Part shown: positions 49,163 to 57,982 of the stretch, one piece after another
How the letters are laid out: each line of letters starts with the position of its first letter
Numbering within the stretch: the first letter of the stretch is position 1
NCBI GenBank assembly: GCA_036510655.1
Contig: DATCDQ010000002.1
Span: 4,430 to 68,429, forward strand
Origin: Rathayibacter_A sp036510655
GTDB taxonomy: Bacteria; Actinomycetota; Actinomycetes; Actinomycetales; Microbacteriaceae
DNA length: 64,000 nt
Reading direction: 5' to 3'
Made by a program: the position numbers and the translations under genes
Notes under the pieces: generated by a model
The model's input: only the letters and a program-made list of their open reading frames with translations
What the model was told of the DNA's origin: nothing
Database searches by the model: none

Positions 49163-50089
49163 CTACGCCTTTCCTGTGGTCGTGGTTGATTCGCCGATGA
49201 AATCACTGGTCGAGAGCAACACCAATCGTGCGCGCTCGTGTCCGCACCGCAACCGGTCGAGCGCTGTCTCACCGCGGAGCAGGGCGGCGAGGTACCCCGC
49301 TGCGAACGCGTCGCCCGCGCCCACGGCCTCGACGACATCCGTTGGTATCGCCGGTGCGAAGACGCTGACGCCGCCCGTGAATTCCGTGGCGCCGACGCTG
49401 CCGTCTTTGACGACGAGCCGCTCAGGTAGCGGCAGGAGCGCCCGCACGTCATCTGCGCTGTCGCAACCCCACAGGGCGTGCGCTTCGTCCAGGCCGACGA
49501 AGACGAGGTCGGCGCGGTTCGCCAATGAAGACAGCGCGGCGCTCGCCACACCGTCAGCCCACAGCGCCTGCCGATGGTTCACGTCAAAGCTGAGGATCAC
49601 GTTGCTTGTCGCGTTGCTTCCGCCAACGCGTTCGACCACGTCCTCGACCAATGCGGCACAACTTTCCGACAGGGCGGGAGTGATTCCGGAGAGGTGCACG
49701 ACCTCGGCAGCTTCGAGCGGAATATTCGCCACCGTGGCGGGGCTCATGCGGGATGCTGCCGAGCCACGGCGGTAGTACAGCACGCCGCGCCCGGGATCTT
49801 TGAAATACACGCCGGTGGGGGCAGCCGCATCGAACGAGACCCAGCGGATGTCCACGCCGTGACGCTCGACGGAGCGCACAATGCGCCGCCCGAGCACATC
49901 GTCGCCCACGGCACTCACCCAGGCCGACGTGACGCCGATCTCAGCAAGATGGGATGCCACGTTCGACTCCGCACCCCCGGCGTGGAGGCGCAAATCCTGA
50001 GCCGTTGCGAGCGACTCGGCTCTCGCAGGGGCGACCAGCGCCATCGTCTCGCCGATGGTGATCACGCGAGGAATTGTCTGAACGGACAC
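49163..50089 (-). CDS. PfkB family sugar kinase (KDG kinase-like)
   Basis: A 308-residue ribokinase-family enzyme from a GTG start. It has the N-terminal GGAESNVASHLAEIGVTSAW (about residues 37-56), substrate-lid strands with VYFKDPGRGVLYYRRGSAAS, and the C-terminal PfkB signature VEAVGAGDAFAAGYLAALLR (about 256-275, catalytic Asp in GAGD). The downstream KDPG-type aldolase suggests the substrate is 2-keto-3-deoxygluconate. First gene of a leftward operon (kinase, aldolase, perhaps rhodanese), divergent from the D-aminoacylase gene. Confidence 0.9.
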   Translation of the reverse strand: MSVQTIPRVITIGETMALVAPARAESLATAQDLRLHAGGAESNVASHLAEIGVTSAWVSAVGDDVLGRRIVRSVERHGVDIRWVSFDAAAPTGVYFKDPGRGVLYYRRGSAASRMSPATVANIPLEAAEVVHLSGITPALSESCAALVEDVVERVGGSNATSNVILSFDVNHRQALWADGVASAALSSLANRADLVFVGLDEAHALWGCDSADDVRALLPLPERLVVKDGSVGATEFTGGVSVFAPAIPTDVVEAVGAGDAFAAGYLAALLRGETALDRLRCGHERARLVLLSTSDFIGESTTTTGKA

Positions 50090-50131
50090 AGCCCAACTAT
50101 GCGCACATTGTGTGCTCTCTGCAACTTGCGT

Positions 50132-50144
50132 TGCAATATTTGCA
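50132..50144. promoter_or_regulatory. Candidate operator between kinase and D-aminoacylase genes
   Basis: TGCAA-TAT-TTGCA in the divergent promoter gap, preceded by GCAACTTGC with further TTGC/GCAA half sites. A plausible target for the IclR protein encoded at 51834-52565, which could then control both directions. Confidence 0.45.
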
Positions 50145-50227
50145 CAGTGTGAATGGCGAGCAATCTATACTCGTCTCTCGTATGCACCTGCTTCGAGAGC
50201 AGAAGCAGCACGGGAAAGGATCAAAGC

Positions 50228-51826
50228 ATGCGAGTGGTGCTGTCCGGAGGAACGATCGTGGACCACACCGGGATGCGACGCGCGGATGTCGCGACCGATG
50301 GCCACACCATTGCCGAAGTCGGTGACGTCGTCGCCCGGCCCGACGATCACGTCATCGACTGCCGAGGACGTTTCGTGCTGCCCGGTTTCGTCGACGCGCA
50401 CTCGCATGCCGACGGCTTGATGACCGACGATGCCGTGCAGCGCTCCCTGCTCAAGCAGGGTGTGACCAGCGTGATCGCAGGTCAAGACGGCGTCTCCTTC
50501 GCACCCGGTGACGGAGCGTACGCGTCCGAATACTTCGCTGCGATCAACGGTGAGCATCCGACCTATTCGGGTTGTGGAGTCGCAGAGTTTCTCTCCGCGG
50601 TCGACGGGCGCTCCCGGCTCAACGGGGCGTATCTCGTTCCGGCCGGCACCGTGCGCTGGGAGGTGTGCGGACGCTCCAGCTCATCTGCCAGTGCCGCCCA
50701 GCGCGAGGCGATGGCATCCCTCGTCGAACAAGGAATGCGCGACGGCGCCGTCGGCCTGTCCACCGGACTCGATTACGTGCCCGGCATCTTCGCCGACGCC
50801 GACGAGATCGCGGCGCTCTGTGAGCCGGTCGCTCGCGCCGGCGGCGTCTACGTCACGCACATGCGCGGCGGATACGAAGCCAATTCCGCAGCGGGCGTCG
50901 AGGAGATTTCGCGCATCGCGGAAGCGTGCGGCGTGCGGATCCACATCTCGCACTTCCACGCAGACGCTCAGATCGTGCATCAACAACTGGACGTGCTGCG
51001 CCGCGCGGGCGTCGATGCAACGTTCGACGCATACCCATACACCCGGGGCTGCACCCTGCTCGGAATGCCGCTTCTGCCACCGGAGCTGTCCGCGCTGCCC
51101 GTTGCCACCGTCGTCAGGCTGCTCGGCGAGCCATCCGAGCGACTCCGCCTGCGCCGCGACTGGTTCCCGAACGTCGCGCGGAACGCGAGCCTCGGCCCAG
51201 AATGGCCGACCATGATCACGCTTGCCCACATCGCGGCTCCCGAATTCGGCTGGGCTCACGGGCACACCATTGCGGATGCCGCCACCCGAGCAGGCACCGA
51301 CGCCATCGATTTCGTGCTGGACGTCCTCGCAGCATCCCGCCTGCAGGTCAATGCCGTCATGGCGGTGCGGCATGAACGATCGGTCGAGGAACTGGCGCGC
51401 ATCTTCTCGCACCCGCAGCACATGGGCGGCTCCGACGGCATCTTCATCGGGGCACACCCCCACCCGCGCAGCCGGGGCACGTTCGCCCGCTACCTGCGCG
51501 AGTACGTTCGCGAGACCGGAACCTGGTCGTGGCCGGATGCTGCGCAGCACCTGTCCGCTGCGCCTGCGTCTCGCTTCGCACTGGGGGGTCGCGGAGAAGT
51601 CGCTCCCGGTTGGGTCGCAGACCTCATCGTCGTCGACCCGCACACGGTGGGTGACACCGCGACGTATCGGGAGCCGCTACAGGATGCCGTGGGCATCGAC
51701 GACGTGCTCGTGGCCGGCGTGCCGGTGCTCGCGGACGGCGCACTCGAGGACAGCGCCGTCGCCGACAGTGCCCTCGTCGGCGGGTACCCCGGCCGTGGCC
51801 TGCGCCGCGAGCGCGCGGACGGGTAG
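50228..51826 (+). CDS. N-acyl-D-amino-acid deacylase (amidohydrolase family)
   Basis: A 532-residue metal-dependent amidohydrolase from ATG 50228 with AAAGGA upstream; a frame to 50153 is longer but unsupported. Composite-domain strands (MRVVLSGGTIVDHTGMRRAD) precede the metal motif LPGFVDAHSHADGLMTDD (about residues 60-77). YVTHMRGGYEANSAAGVEEI and RIHISHFHAD supply further ligands, and MGGSDGIFIGAHPHPRSRG the catalytic Asp region. These marks fit D-aminoacylase/N-acyl-D-glutamate deacylase, releasing D-amino acids. The IclR gene follows after 7 bases. RidA and an MFS are encoded nearby. Confidence 0.9.
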   Translation: MRVVLSGGTIVDHTGMRRADVATDGHTIAEVGDVVARPDDHVIDCRGRFVLPGFVDAHSHADGLMTDDAVQRSLLKQGVTSVIAGQDGVSFAPGDGAYASEYFAAINGEHPTYSGCGVAEFLSAVDGRSRLNGAYLVPAGTVRWEVCGRSSSSASAAQREAMASLVEQGMRDGAVGLSTGLDYVPGIFADADEIAALCEPVARAGGVYVTHMRGGYEANSAAGVEEISRIAEACGVRIHISHFHADAQIVHQQLDVLRRAGVDATFDAYPYTRGCTLLGMPLLPPELSALPVATVVRLLGEPSERLRLRRDWFPNVARNASLGPEWPTMITLAHIAAPEFGWAHGHTIADAATRAGTDAIDFVLDVLAASRLQVNAVMAVRHERSVEELARIFSHPQHMGGSDGIFIGAHPHPRSRGTFARYLREYVRETGTWSWPDAAQHLSAAPASRFALGGRGEVAPGWVADLIVVDPHTVGDTATYREPLQDAVGIDDVLVAGVPVLADGALEDSAVADSALVGGYPGRGLRRERADG

Positions 51827-51833
51827 CGGGGCG

Positions 51834-52565
51834 ATGTCGCAAAGTGTCAAGCGTGCAGCGCACATCGTCGACTCGATCGCTACGGCGCCGAAGTCGGTGG
51901 CGCAACTCGCTGAGGAGTTCGCGCTGCATCGCTCAACCATGTTCCGCGAATTGCAGACGCTCGAAGAAGTCGGTTACGTTCGTCGGCGCAACGATGGCAC
52001 CTATGCGCTCGCCTTCCGGCTGGTCGCCCTCGGGCAGGCCTCGCTGGAGAGTCTCGACCTGCGGCAGGCAGCCTTTGCCACCGTGCGCCGGCTGCACCAG
52101 CGCGTCGGCAATACGGTGCACGTGGCCGCGCTGATGGACGACTCGATCATCTATGTCGACAAAGTCGAAGATGCAAGTGGTTTGCGGATGTACTCGCGTG
52201 TGGGTTCGCCCGTGCGTCCACACTGCAGTGCGGTGGGCAAGGCGATTCTCGCGTACCTCCCCAGGTCAGAGCGCGATTCGGTGCTCGCGGGAACCGACTG
52301 GAAAAAGTACACCGATTCGACGATCACCACCTACTCGGCACTTGCTGCCGAGTTGGACACTGTTGCCGAGCAGGGTTGGGCCGCAGACCGCGGCGAGTTC
52401 GAAGACTTCATCAACTGTGTGGCTGTGCCCATCATGGTGTCCTCGCACATCGTCGGTGCGCTCTCGATCACGGCGATTCGGATGGTTCAGAATCTCGAAC
52501 AACTCCTGCCCCAGGTTCCACGGATGCAGCGGACGGCCGCCGCGATTTCCCGAGAACTCGGGTAA
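51834..52565 (+). CDS. IclR family regulator
   Basis: A 243-residue regulator from ATG 51834 with GCGGGG upstream. The winged helix (about residues 5-65) contains SVAQLAEEFALHRSTMFREL. The effector domain (about 75-243) has the IclR ending with a ligand-site stretch (GRCAVPIM-like, here FINCVAVPIMVSSHIVGALS). It is cotranscribed with the D-aminoacylase gene and probably controls it and the divergent kinase-aldolase operon. The ligand may be a keto acid or a D-amino-acid-derived product; this is inference from neighbours. Confidence 0.92.
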   Translation: MSQSVKRAAHIVDSIATAPKSVAQLAEEFALHRSTMFRELQTLEEVGYVRRRNDGTYALAFRLVALGQASLESLDLRQAAFATVRRLHQRVGNTVHVAALMDDSIIYVDKVEDASGLRMYSRVGSPVRPHCSAVGKAILAYLPRSERDSVLAGTDWKKYTDSTITTYSALAAELDTVAEQGWAADRGEFEDFINCVAVPIMVSSHIVGALSITAIRMVQNLEQLLPQVPRMQRTAAAISRELG

Positions 52566-52615
52566 CGGCCCGAGCTGATGCCCGAGCCGTTACCCGCCCC
52601 CGTGGCTGAGTCCGC

Positions 52616-53002
52616 CTACTTGCCGGCGGGAATGACGGCGACGACGTCGATCTCAACCCGGATGCCCACCAGCTGAGACCCGACCGTGGTGCGCACGGGG
52701 TAGGGCTTCGTGAAGAACTCTCCATAGGCGGCGTTGAACTCCGCGAAGTCGGCGAGGTCGGCCAGGTGCACCGTCGTCTTCACACAGTCATCCATGGTGA
52801 GTCCGCGCGCGGCAAGAACCGCCTGCACGTTGCGCAGCACCTGACGAGTCTGCTCGGCCACCGTGTCGGCGACGGCTCCGTCAGCTGCAGGATTCTGCGG
52901 GCCGAACCCGGCGGTGTACAGGAACCCGTTCGCCTCGATGCCCTGGCTGTACGGGCCGGCCGGTTGCGGTGCGTTCTCGGTGTAGACGGCGCTTTTCGCC
53001 AT
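52616..53002 (-). CDS. RidA family enamine/imine deaminase
   Basis: A 128-residue RidA protein from ATG 53002, with AAGGAG nine bases upstream. It has the family fold with PQPAGPYSQGIEANGFLYTAGF at the start. The C-terminal segment is SQLVGIRVEIDVVAVIP, where the RidA-type active-site Arg would be expected (VGIRVEID) and the preceding PVRTTVG loop is present. It hydrolyses reactive imines released by PLP-dependent amino acid enzymes. Next to a D-aminoacylase it probably handles products of a D-amino acid dehydratase or deaminase, though no such gene is in this window. Cotranscribed with the MFS gene upstream. Confidence 0.92.
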   Translation of the reverse strand: MAKSAVYTENAPQPAGPYSQGIEANGFLYTAGFGPQNPAADGAVADTVAEQTRQVLRNVQAVLAARGLTMDDCVKTTVHLADLADFAEFNAAYGEFFTKPYPVRTTVGSQLVGIRVEIDVVAVIPAGK

Positions 53003-53042
53003 GGATGTTTCTCCTTCTTTTGGGGCCAATACCGGTTGTGCG

Positions 53043-54380
53043 CTATACGAGCGGGTGGAGCCGACCCGCGTGCTCCACATCGGGCCGGAGGGTCGCGTAC
53101 GCGGTGGCGACAACGCCGATGAGTGCGATAACAGCGGCGAAGACGATGATCGGCCAAATCGAGCCGAACGCCAGCGAGAGCGCTGTGGCGATCAATGGCG
53201 CGAACCCACCGAGCATGTTCGAGAACTGGTACCCGATGTTCACACCGGTGATGCGCGCCTCGACATCGAACATCTCGGTGAGCATTGTCTGCAGCGTACC
53301 TTGCATCGCAACACCGGGAATGACGAAGCCGATGACCATACCGAGCCAGATCAGGACCGCGACATCCGTACTGTAGAGCGCGAAAGCAGGATAGAGCAGG
53401 AGCGCGAACACGATGCACGCGGCGATGTAGAACCTGCGGCGACCGACCTTGTCAGAGACCCAACCCCAGAACGGTGCTGCGAAGATCTGCAGGACGCCGA
53501 CGATCATGGTGCCGATGAAACCGACCTGCGCGTGCGTGCCTTTTGAAACCATGAAGGCGAGTCCGAACGTCAGCACGATGTAACCGGCAATGCTTTGCGG
53601 CAGTCCGATGAGGATGCCGAGGATCGCGTTCTTCGGATGACGGAAGGCTTCCTTCAGCGGGTTCGTGCGCTTGATCTGCCCAAGTTGAACGGCCTGGGTG
53701 TGCGCTGTGAACTCCTCAGGTTCCTCCAGCTTTGAGCGCAGCACGACAGCGACGACGGCGAGCACGAGGGCGAAGATGAACGGGATGCGCCATCCCCAGG
53801 TCATGAAGAACGATGCGGAACCTGCGCCGAGTAAGGCCATGAAACCGGCGGATGCGACGTTGGCAATCCCGGCGCCGCTGATCAGGAGCGCACCGAACAG
53901 GCCGCGTCGTCCGACCGGCGCGTGCTCGATCACGAGAGTTGCGGCCGCGCCCATCTCGCCGCCGACGAACAGGCCTTGCAGCAACCGGAACAGCAGCAGC
54001 AGGATCGGCGCGACGATCCCGATTGTTGCGAATGACGGGGTCAGGCCGATCGCCGCCGTGCAGATTCCCATGCCGATCACGGTGGCCATCAGCGCGGGTT
54101 TGCGCCCGAAGCGATCGCCGATGTAACCCCAGAAGAGGCCGCCGATGGGGCGCAGCAAGAAGCCGAACGCGAAGCTGGCGAACGATTCGAGTGTGGCGAC
54201 GGTTGGGTTGTCGTTCGGGAAGAATACCGTCGGAAACACGACAGCCGCCGCGAGCCCATACAGGTAGTAGTCGTAATACTCCATCAGCGTGCCGATGGCA
54301 CCGGCAGCGACCATGCGGCGTTGCTTCGGCGTTATCGCGGATGCCCACGACTGACGTTGTGTTCCTTGTGCTTGGACCAT
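53043..54380 (-). CDS. MHS-type MFS transporter (metabolite:H+ symporter)
   Basis: A 445-residue importer of the MHS subgroup (ShiA/ProP/KgtP type) behind a perfect GCAAGGAGG site. The family marks are GAIGTLMEYYDYYLYGLAAA (helix 1, with the N/Y-rich motif), RPIGGLFWGYIGDRFGRKPA (loop 2-3 motif) and RLLQGLFVGGEMGAAATLVI (helix 4). It likely imports the substrate of the linked catabolic genes, perhaps an N-acyl amino acid or organic acid. Divergent from the YheO-type regulator. RidA follows in the same direction. Confidence 0.92.
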   Translation of the reverse strand: MVQAQGTQRQSWASAITPKQRRMVAAGAIGTLMEYYDYYLYGLAAAVVFPTVFFPNDNPTVATLESFASFAFGFLLRPIGGLFWGYIGDRFGRKPALMATVIGMGICTAAIGLTPSFATIGIVAPILLLLFRLLQGLFVGGEMGAAATLVIEHAPVGRRGLFGALLISGAGIANVASAGFMALLGAGSASFFMTWGWRIPFIFALVLAVVAVVLRSKLEEPEEFTAHTQAVQLGQIKRTNPLKEAFRHPKNAILGILIGLPQSIAGYIVLTFGLAFMVSKGTHAQVGFIGTMIVGVLQIFAAPFWGWVSDKVGRRRFYIAACIVFALLLYPAFALYSTDVAVLIWLGMVIGFVIPGVAMQGTLQTMLTEMFDVEARITGVNIGYQFSNMLGGFAPLIATALSLAFGSIWPIIVFAAVIALIGVVATAYATLRPDVEHAGRLHPLV

Positions 54381-54483
54381 TGAAGCCTCCTTGCTTGTGG
54401 TGAAGATCCCGGGTTACGTGATGACGGTCTCTGGTCGGCGCACCGTATGACCGTTAGTCAAAATAGCACACGAGTGAACAATA

Positions 54484-54510
54484 TGTCTATGCCGCTAACA
54501 CTTTGTCTAT
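54484..54510. promoter_or_regulatory. Direct-repeat candidate operator (TGTCTAT pair)
   Basis: TGTCTAT at 54484-54490 and 54504-54510, starting 20 bases apart (two helical turns), in the divergent gap between the MFS and YheO-type genes. AT-rich surroundings fit a promoter. Possible site of the YheO-type regulator. Confidence 0.4.
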
Positions 54511-54548
54511 CGAGTAGTGTGGTAGCACCGTCTGAAGCCGAGGGAGGC

Positions 54549-55283
54549 ATGGTGACCGCGCGTTCGACAGCTCCGCCGACGGGCGATCTTGCCCACATGG
54601 GGACTTATGAGACCATGGCCGAAATTCTCACTGCGTTTCGTCCGGTCATGCATGCCATGGCGGCAGCCGGCGGCTCTGATTGCGAAGTGGTGCTGCACGA
54701 TCTCTCGGCACCCAACCCCGACCTCGGCCACACGATCGCGGCGATCGAGAATGGGCACGTCACCGGACGTGAAGTCGGTGGCCCATCCACCAGTCTCGGG
54801 GCGCGCGTGCTTCACAACCAGGGGGAGGATCACAATGCGTTCGGTTATCCGGGATTCACCAGCGACGGACGTCAGTTGCGCTGCTCCTCGGTGTATTTTC
54901 GTAACTCTGCGGGCCGGATCATCGCGGCGTTATGTGTGAACGTGGACCTGAGTACTGTGCAGCGGGCTCGCGCTCTGCTGGACGGCATGTTGCCGCAGCC
55001 GCCCGACGACTCTCGCGATCAACCGAACGAGTTCTTCGGGCGCGACCTGATGGCGGTGATGGATGCGATGGTCACCGATGCGATCCGCGAGATCGGCAAG
55101 CCCGTGGAGCAAATGAGTCGGGCCGACCGAATCGCCGTGCTTACCAAGCTGGATCAGCGGGGTGCTCTGCAGATGAGAAAGGGCGTTGAAAGCATCGCGG
55201 CACGCCTGGGCATCTCGCGCGTGACCGCGTATTCATACCTTGACGAGGCACGGAACCAGGATGCGGAAGAGGCGGCAGGCTGA
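54549..55283 (+). CDS. YheO-type PAS/HTH transcriptional regulator
   Basis: About 244 residues from ATG 54549, or from GTG 54552, which is better spaced from the GGGAGG site. The N-terminal YheO-like PAS domain (about residues 20-140) reads SDCEVVLHDLSAPNPDLGHT and, later, LRCSSVYFRNSAGRIIAALC. The C-terminal HTH (about 195-240) has GVESIAARLGISRVTAYSYL. Such regulators control amino acid or D-amino acid catabolism genes in other bacteria (DdlR-like). Here it is divergent from the MHS transporter and RidA operon, which it likely regulates. Confidence 0.9.
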   Translation: MVTARSTAPPTGDLAHMGTYETMAEILTAFRPVMHAMAAAGGSDCEVVLHDLSAPNPDLGHTIAAIENGHVTGREVGGPSTSLGARVLHNQGEDHNAFGYPGFTSDGRQLRCSSVYFRNSAGRIIAALCVNVDLSTVQRARALLDGMLPQPPDDSRDQPNEFFGRDLMAVMDAMVTDAIREIGKPVEQMSRADRIAVLTKLDQRGALQMRKGVESIAARLGISRVTAYSYLDEARNQDAEEAAG

Positions 55284-55458
55284 GGCTCAGTTGACGCTGA
55301 TTCCCGCCACGATGATCTGCAGCCAGCGCCTGCCAATTCCCCGGGCGCAGGCGAACACGCTTGCGTTGTAACGTAGACGTCATAGATCCCTGAACCCGAG
55401 GATCGTTCGAGTTAGTTGTTCGAGTCACCTGTTCGAGTCAATGAAGACGGAGAACCCC

Positions 55459-57015
55459 ATGTCCAGTCACGGTTTCGCCACCATGTCGGTTGCATCGATC
55501 CTTGCCGAGACGGCGCATCGCATGCCCGACAATATTGCAGTGATCTTCGGCGAGCAACAGATCACTTACGCGACCCTGTGGGACGAGACCCGCGCGTATG
55601 CGGGCGCACTCCGCGAGCACGGCATCGGGCCGGGGGATGCGGTGGCCGTGCTGATTCCGAACGTGCCGGACTTTCCGCGCACGTACTTTGCCATCCTTTC
55701 CCTGGGCGCCATCGTCGTGCCGATCCATGCGCTTCTGAAGGCGGAGGAGATCGACTATGTGCTCAAGGACAGCGGCTCGAAGCTGCTGATCTGCGCCGCG
55801 CCGCTGCTCGGCGAGGGCGCAAAGGGATCCGCGATGGCCGGCGTACCGGTGCTCAGCGTGCTGGTTCCGGATGCGATGGTCGAGCAGGTGCCCGTGCCTC
55901 GCCTCGAAGATGCGGCGCGCGCGGCGACGCCGATCGACACGTATGTGCCGCGTGATCCTATCGATACCGCGACGATCCTCTACACGAGCGGAACGACCGG
56001 CAAACCCAAAGGGGCAGAGGGTTGCCACTTCGCCCTGGTCGAGCAGGTCAACACGATGCTGACCGGCACGATCGACCTGACGCCGGAAGATCGCATGCTC
56101 GGCTGCCTGCCGCTGTTCCACACCTTCGGCCAGACCTGTGTCATGAACGTCGGGTTCCGGGTCGGGCTCGCCGTCGTGCTCCTGCCGAAGTTCGACGGCG
56201 CATCGGCGCTCGCCCTGCTCAATAAGCACAAGTGCACGATCATGACGGGTGTACCGACGATGTACATTGCCCTGCTCGAGGCGGCGAAGTCCAACCCACA
56301 ACGCCCGCCGTTGCGCTATGGGCTCTCCGGCGGCTCTGCGATTCCGCTCGCCGTGATCGAGCGGATGAAAGATGTCTACGACATCGACGTGCACGAAGGC
56401 TACGGCCTGACCGAGACCTCGCCGGTCGCCAGCTTCAACCATCGCGGCAAGCCGACTCGCCCTGGCACCGTCGGTCAACCGCTCTGGGGAGTCGAAGTCG
56501 AGATCGCGGATGCCGAACTCGAGGGCAGCATCCGCCTTCTGCCTCGAGAGGAGCTCGGTGAGATCGTCATCCGCGGGCACAACCTGATGAAGGGCTATCT
56601 TCATCGACCGGATGCGGATGCCGAAGCGATGGTAGACGGCTGGTTCCGCACGGGCGACCTCGGCACCAAGAGCGATGACGACTACATCACGATCGTCGAC
56701 CGCAAGAAGGACATGATCCTGCGCAACGGCTACAACGTGTATCCACGTGAGGTCGAGGAGGTGTTGTCGACGCATCCGAGCGTGTCGATGGTCGCCGTGT
56801 TCGGGGTCAGTCACGAAACGCACGGCCAGGAAATCGTGGCCGCCGTGACGTTGATGCCGGGCACGGAGGCGACCGTGGATGAGCTGAGTGCGTTCGTGCA
56901 GGAACACGTTGCGGCCTACAAGTACCCGCGTCGGATCGAGATCGTCGAAACGTTGCCGCTCGGCCCGAGCGGCAAGGTGCTCAAGCGCGAACTCGTCGTG
57001 CAGTACGACGTGTAG
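55459..57015 (+). CDS. Fatty acid/acyl-CoA ligase (AMP-forming)
   Basis: A 518-residue adenylate-forming enzyme that activates a carboxylate with ATP and CoA. ATG 55459 is preferred (CGGAGA seven bases upstream) over ATG 55441. ATP-binding motif: ILYTSGTTGKPKGAEGCHFA (about residues 173-192). Second motif: GYGLTETSPVA (about 313-323). C-terminal domain hinge: GWFRTGDLGTKSDDDYITIV, with the catalytic Lys in GPSGKVLKREL near the end. The chain length of the substrate is unclear; long-chain-type folds start with a similar N-terminus. Stands alone, with no beta-oxidation genes in immediate contact. Confidence 0.93.
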   Translation: MSSHGFATMSVASILAETAHRMPDNIAVIFGEQQITYATLWDETRAYAGALREHGIGPGDAVAVLIPNVPDFPRTYFAILSLGAIVVPIHALLKAEEIDYVLKDSGSKLLICAAPLLGEGAKGSAMAGVPVLSVLVPDAMVEQVPVPRLEDAARAATPIDTYVPRDPIDTATILYTSGTTGKPKGAEGCHFALVEQVNTMLTGTIDLTPEDRMLGCLPLFHTFGQTCVMNVGFRVGLAVVLLPKFDGASALALLNKHKCTIMTGVPTMYIALLEAAKSNPQRPPLRYGLSGGSAIPLAVIERMKDVYDIDVHEGYGLTETSPVASFNHRGKPTRPGTVGQPLWGVEVEIADAELEGSIRLLPREELGEIVIRGHNLMKGYLHRPDADAEAMVDGWFRTGDLGTKSDDDYITIVDRKKDMILRNGYNVYPREVEEVLSTHPSVSMVAVFGVSHETHGQEIVAAVTLMPGTEATVDELSAFVQEHVAAYKYPRRIEIVETLPLGPSGKVLKRELVVQYDV

Positions 57016-57016
57016 C

Positions 57017-57068
57017 GGTCTCGCTGGTAGAGGAGCCCGCGAGCGTAGCGAGCAGGCGTCTCGAGACC
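57017..57068. repeat. REP-like inverted repeat
   Basis: GGTCTCG (57017-57023) and CGAGACC (57062-57068) frame an inner GAGCGTAGCGAG element. It shares these words with the repeat at 10257-10303. It follows the ligase stop and may act as a terminator; the remaining 48 bases before the next gene show no clear ribosome binding site. Confidence 0.65.
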
Positions 57069-57116
57069 GAGATGCCGCCCCCGCACGATGTCTGGCCTTC
57101 GGCCTAGGCTTGAGTC

Positions 57117-57950
57117 ATGACTTCCTCGACCGCCGTCCCCACGATCGCCCTCAACAACGGCACGCACATTCCGCAACTCGGCTTCGGCGTCTTCCGCGTC
57201 GACCCGGCTGAGACGAAGCGCGTCGTCTCCGATGCGCTTGAGGTGGGCTATCGACACATCGACACGGCCGCCGGCTATAACAACGAGGAGGGCGTCGGGG
57301 CCGCGCTTGCGGCATCCGGGATCGCTCGCGACGAGCTGTTCATCACGACCAAACTGGCGAACGACGACCAGGCGAACGCTGCGAACGCCTTCCAGGTGAG
57401 TCTGGACGGGCTCGGGCTCGAGAGCGTCGATCTGTATCTGATCCACTGGCCGATGCCCGAGCGTGACACGTTCGTGCAGGCCTGGAAGACTCTCATCGAC
57501 ATCGCCGAGTCCGGCCGGGCCAAGGCGATCGGTGTGTCGAACTTCATGGTGCCGCACCTGGAGCGCATCATCAACGACACCGGTGTGACGCCCGCCGTCA
57601 ACCAGATCGAGTTGCATGTTGACTTTCAGCAGGCGGAACTGCGCGGCTTCGACCTGAATCACGGCATCGCGACTGAGGCGTGGGGCCCGCTCGGCCAGGG
57701 CAAGATCAGCCAGGCTCCCGAGCTGAAGGCGATTGCGGATGCGCACGGCAAGTCGGTGGTGCAGACGATCCTGCGCTGGCACATCCAGCTCGGCAATGTC
57801 GCCATCCCGAAGTCGAACCACAAGGAGCGCATGGCGGTGAACTTCGACATCTTCGATTTCGAGCTGACGGATGGCGAACTCGTCACGATTGCAGCGCTGG
57901 ACCAGGGTGAGGCAGGGCGCGGCAGCGCGAATCCGCTCAGTGTCAACTAG
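57117..57950 (+). CDS. Aldo/keto reductase (AKR5 type)
   Basis: A 277-residue enzyme of the 2,5-diketo-D-gluconate reductase group. It begins with IALNNGTHIPQLGFGVFRVD, has catalytic GYRHIDTAAGYNNEEGVGAA (Asp and Tyr), Lys in FITTKLANDD and His in YLIHWPMP, and ends with IPKSNHKERMAVNFDIFDFE at the NADPH site. About as long as the other AKR at 27213-28034 and clearly related. No operon partner; ends in a strong hairpin shared with the convergent MFS gene. Confidence 0.93.
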   Translation: MTSSTAVPTIALNNGTHIPQLGFGVFRVDPAETKRVVSDALEVGYRHIDTAAGYNNEEGVGAALAASGIARDELFITTKLANDDQANAANAFQVSLDGLGLESVDLYLIHWPMPERDTFVQAWKTLIDIAESGRAKAIGVSNFMVPHLERIINDTGVTPAVNQIELHVDFQQAELRGFDLNHGIATEAWGPLGQGKISQAPELKAIADAHGKSVVQTILRWHIQLGNVAIPKSNHKERMAVNFDIFDFELTDGELVTIAALDQGEAGRGSANPLSVN

Positions 57951-57952
57951 CG

Positions 57953-57982
57953 AGCGTGAACTGACGGGCGTCAGTTCACGCT
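57953..57982. terminator. Perfect bidirectional hairpin between convergent genes
   Basis: AGCGTGAACTGACG (57953-57966) and its exact complement (57969-57982) with a GG loop. The right arm includes the stop codon of the leftward MFS gene. A strong stem without long U tracts, so likely a terminator or mRNA 3'-end stabiliser for both genes. Confidence 0.8.

Noticed and set aside
50681..51643. 320-residue antisense frame within the D-aminoacylase gene
   Set aside because: No motif or ribosome binding site; the deacylase motifs are on the plus strand.
55438..56907. 489-residue open frame opposite the acyl-CoA ligase
   Set aside because: Composition is His/Arg/Asp-rich shadow typical of high-GC antisense frames; the plus-strand ligase has all family motifs.
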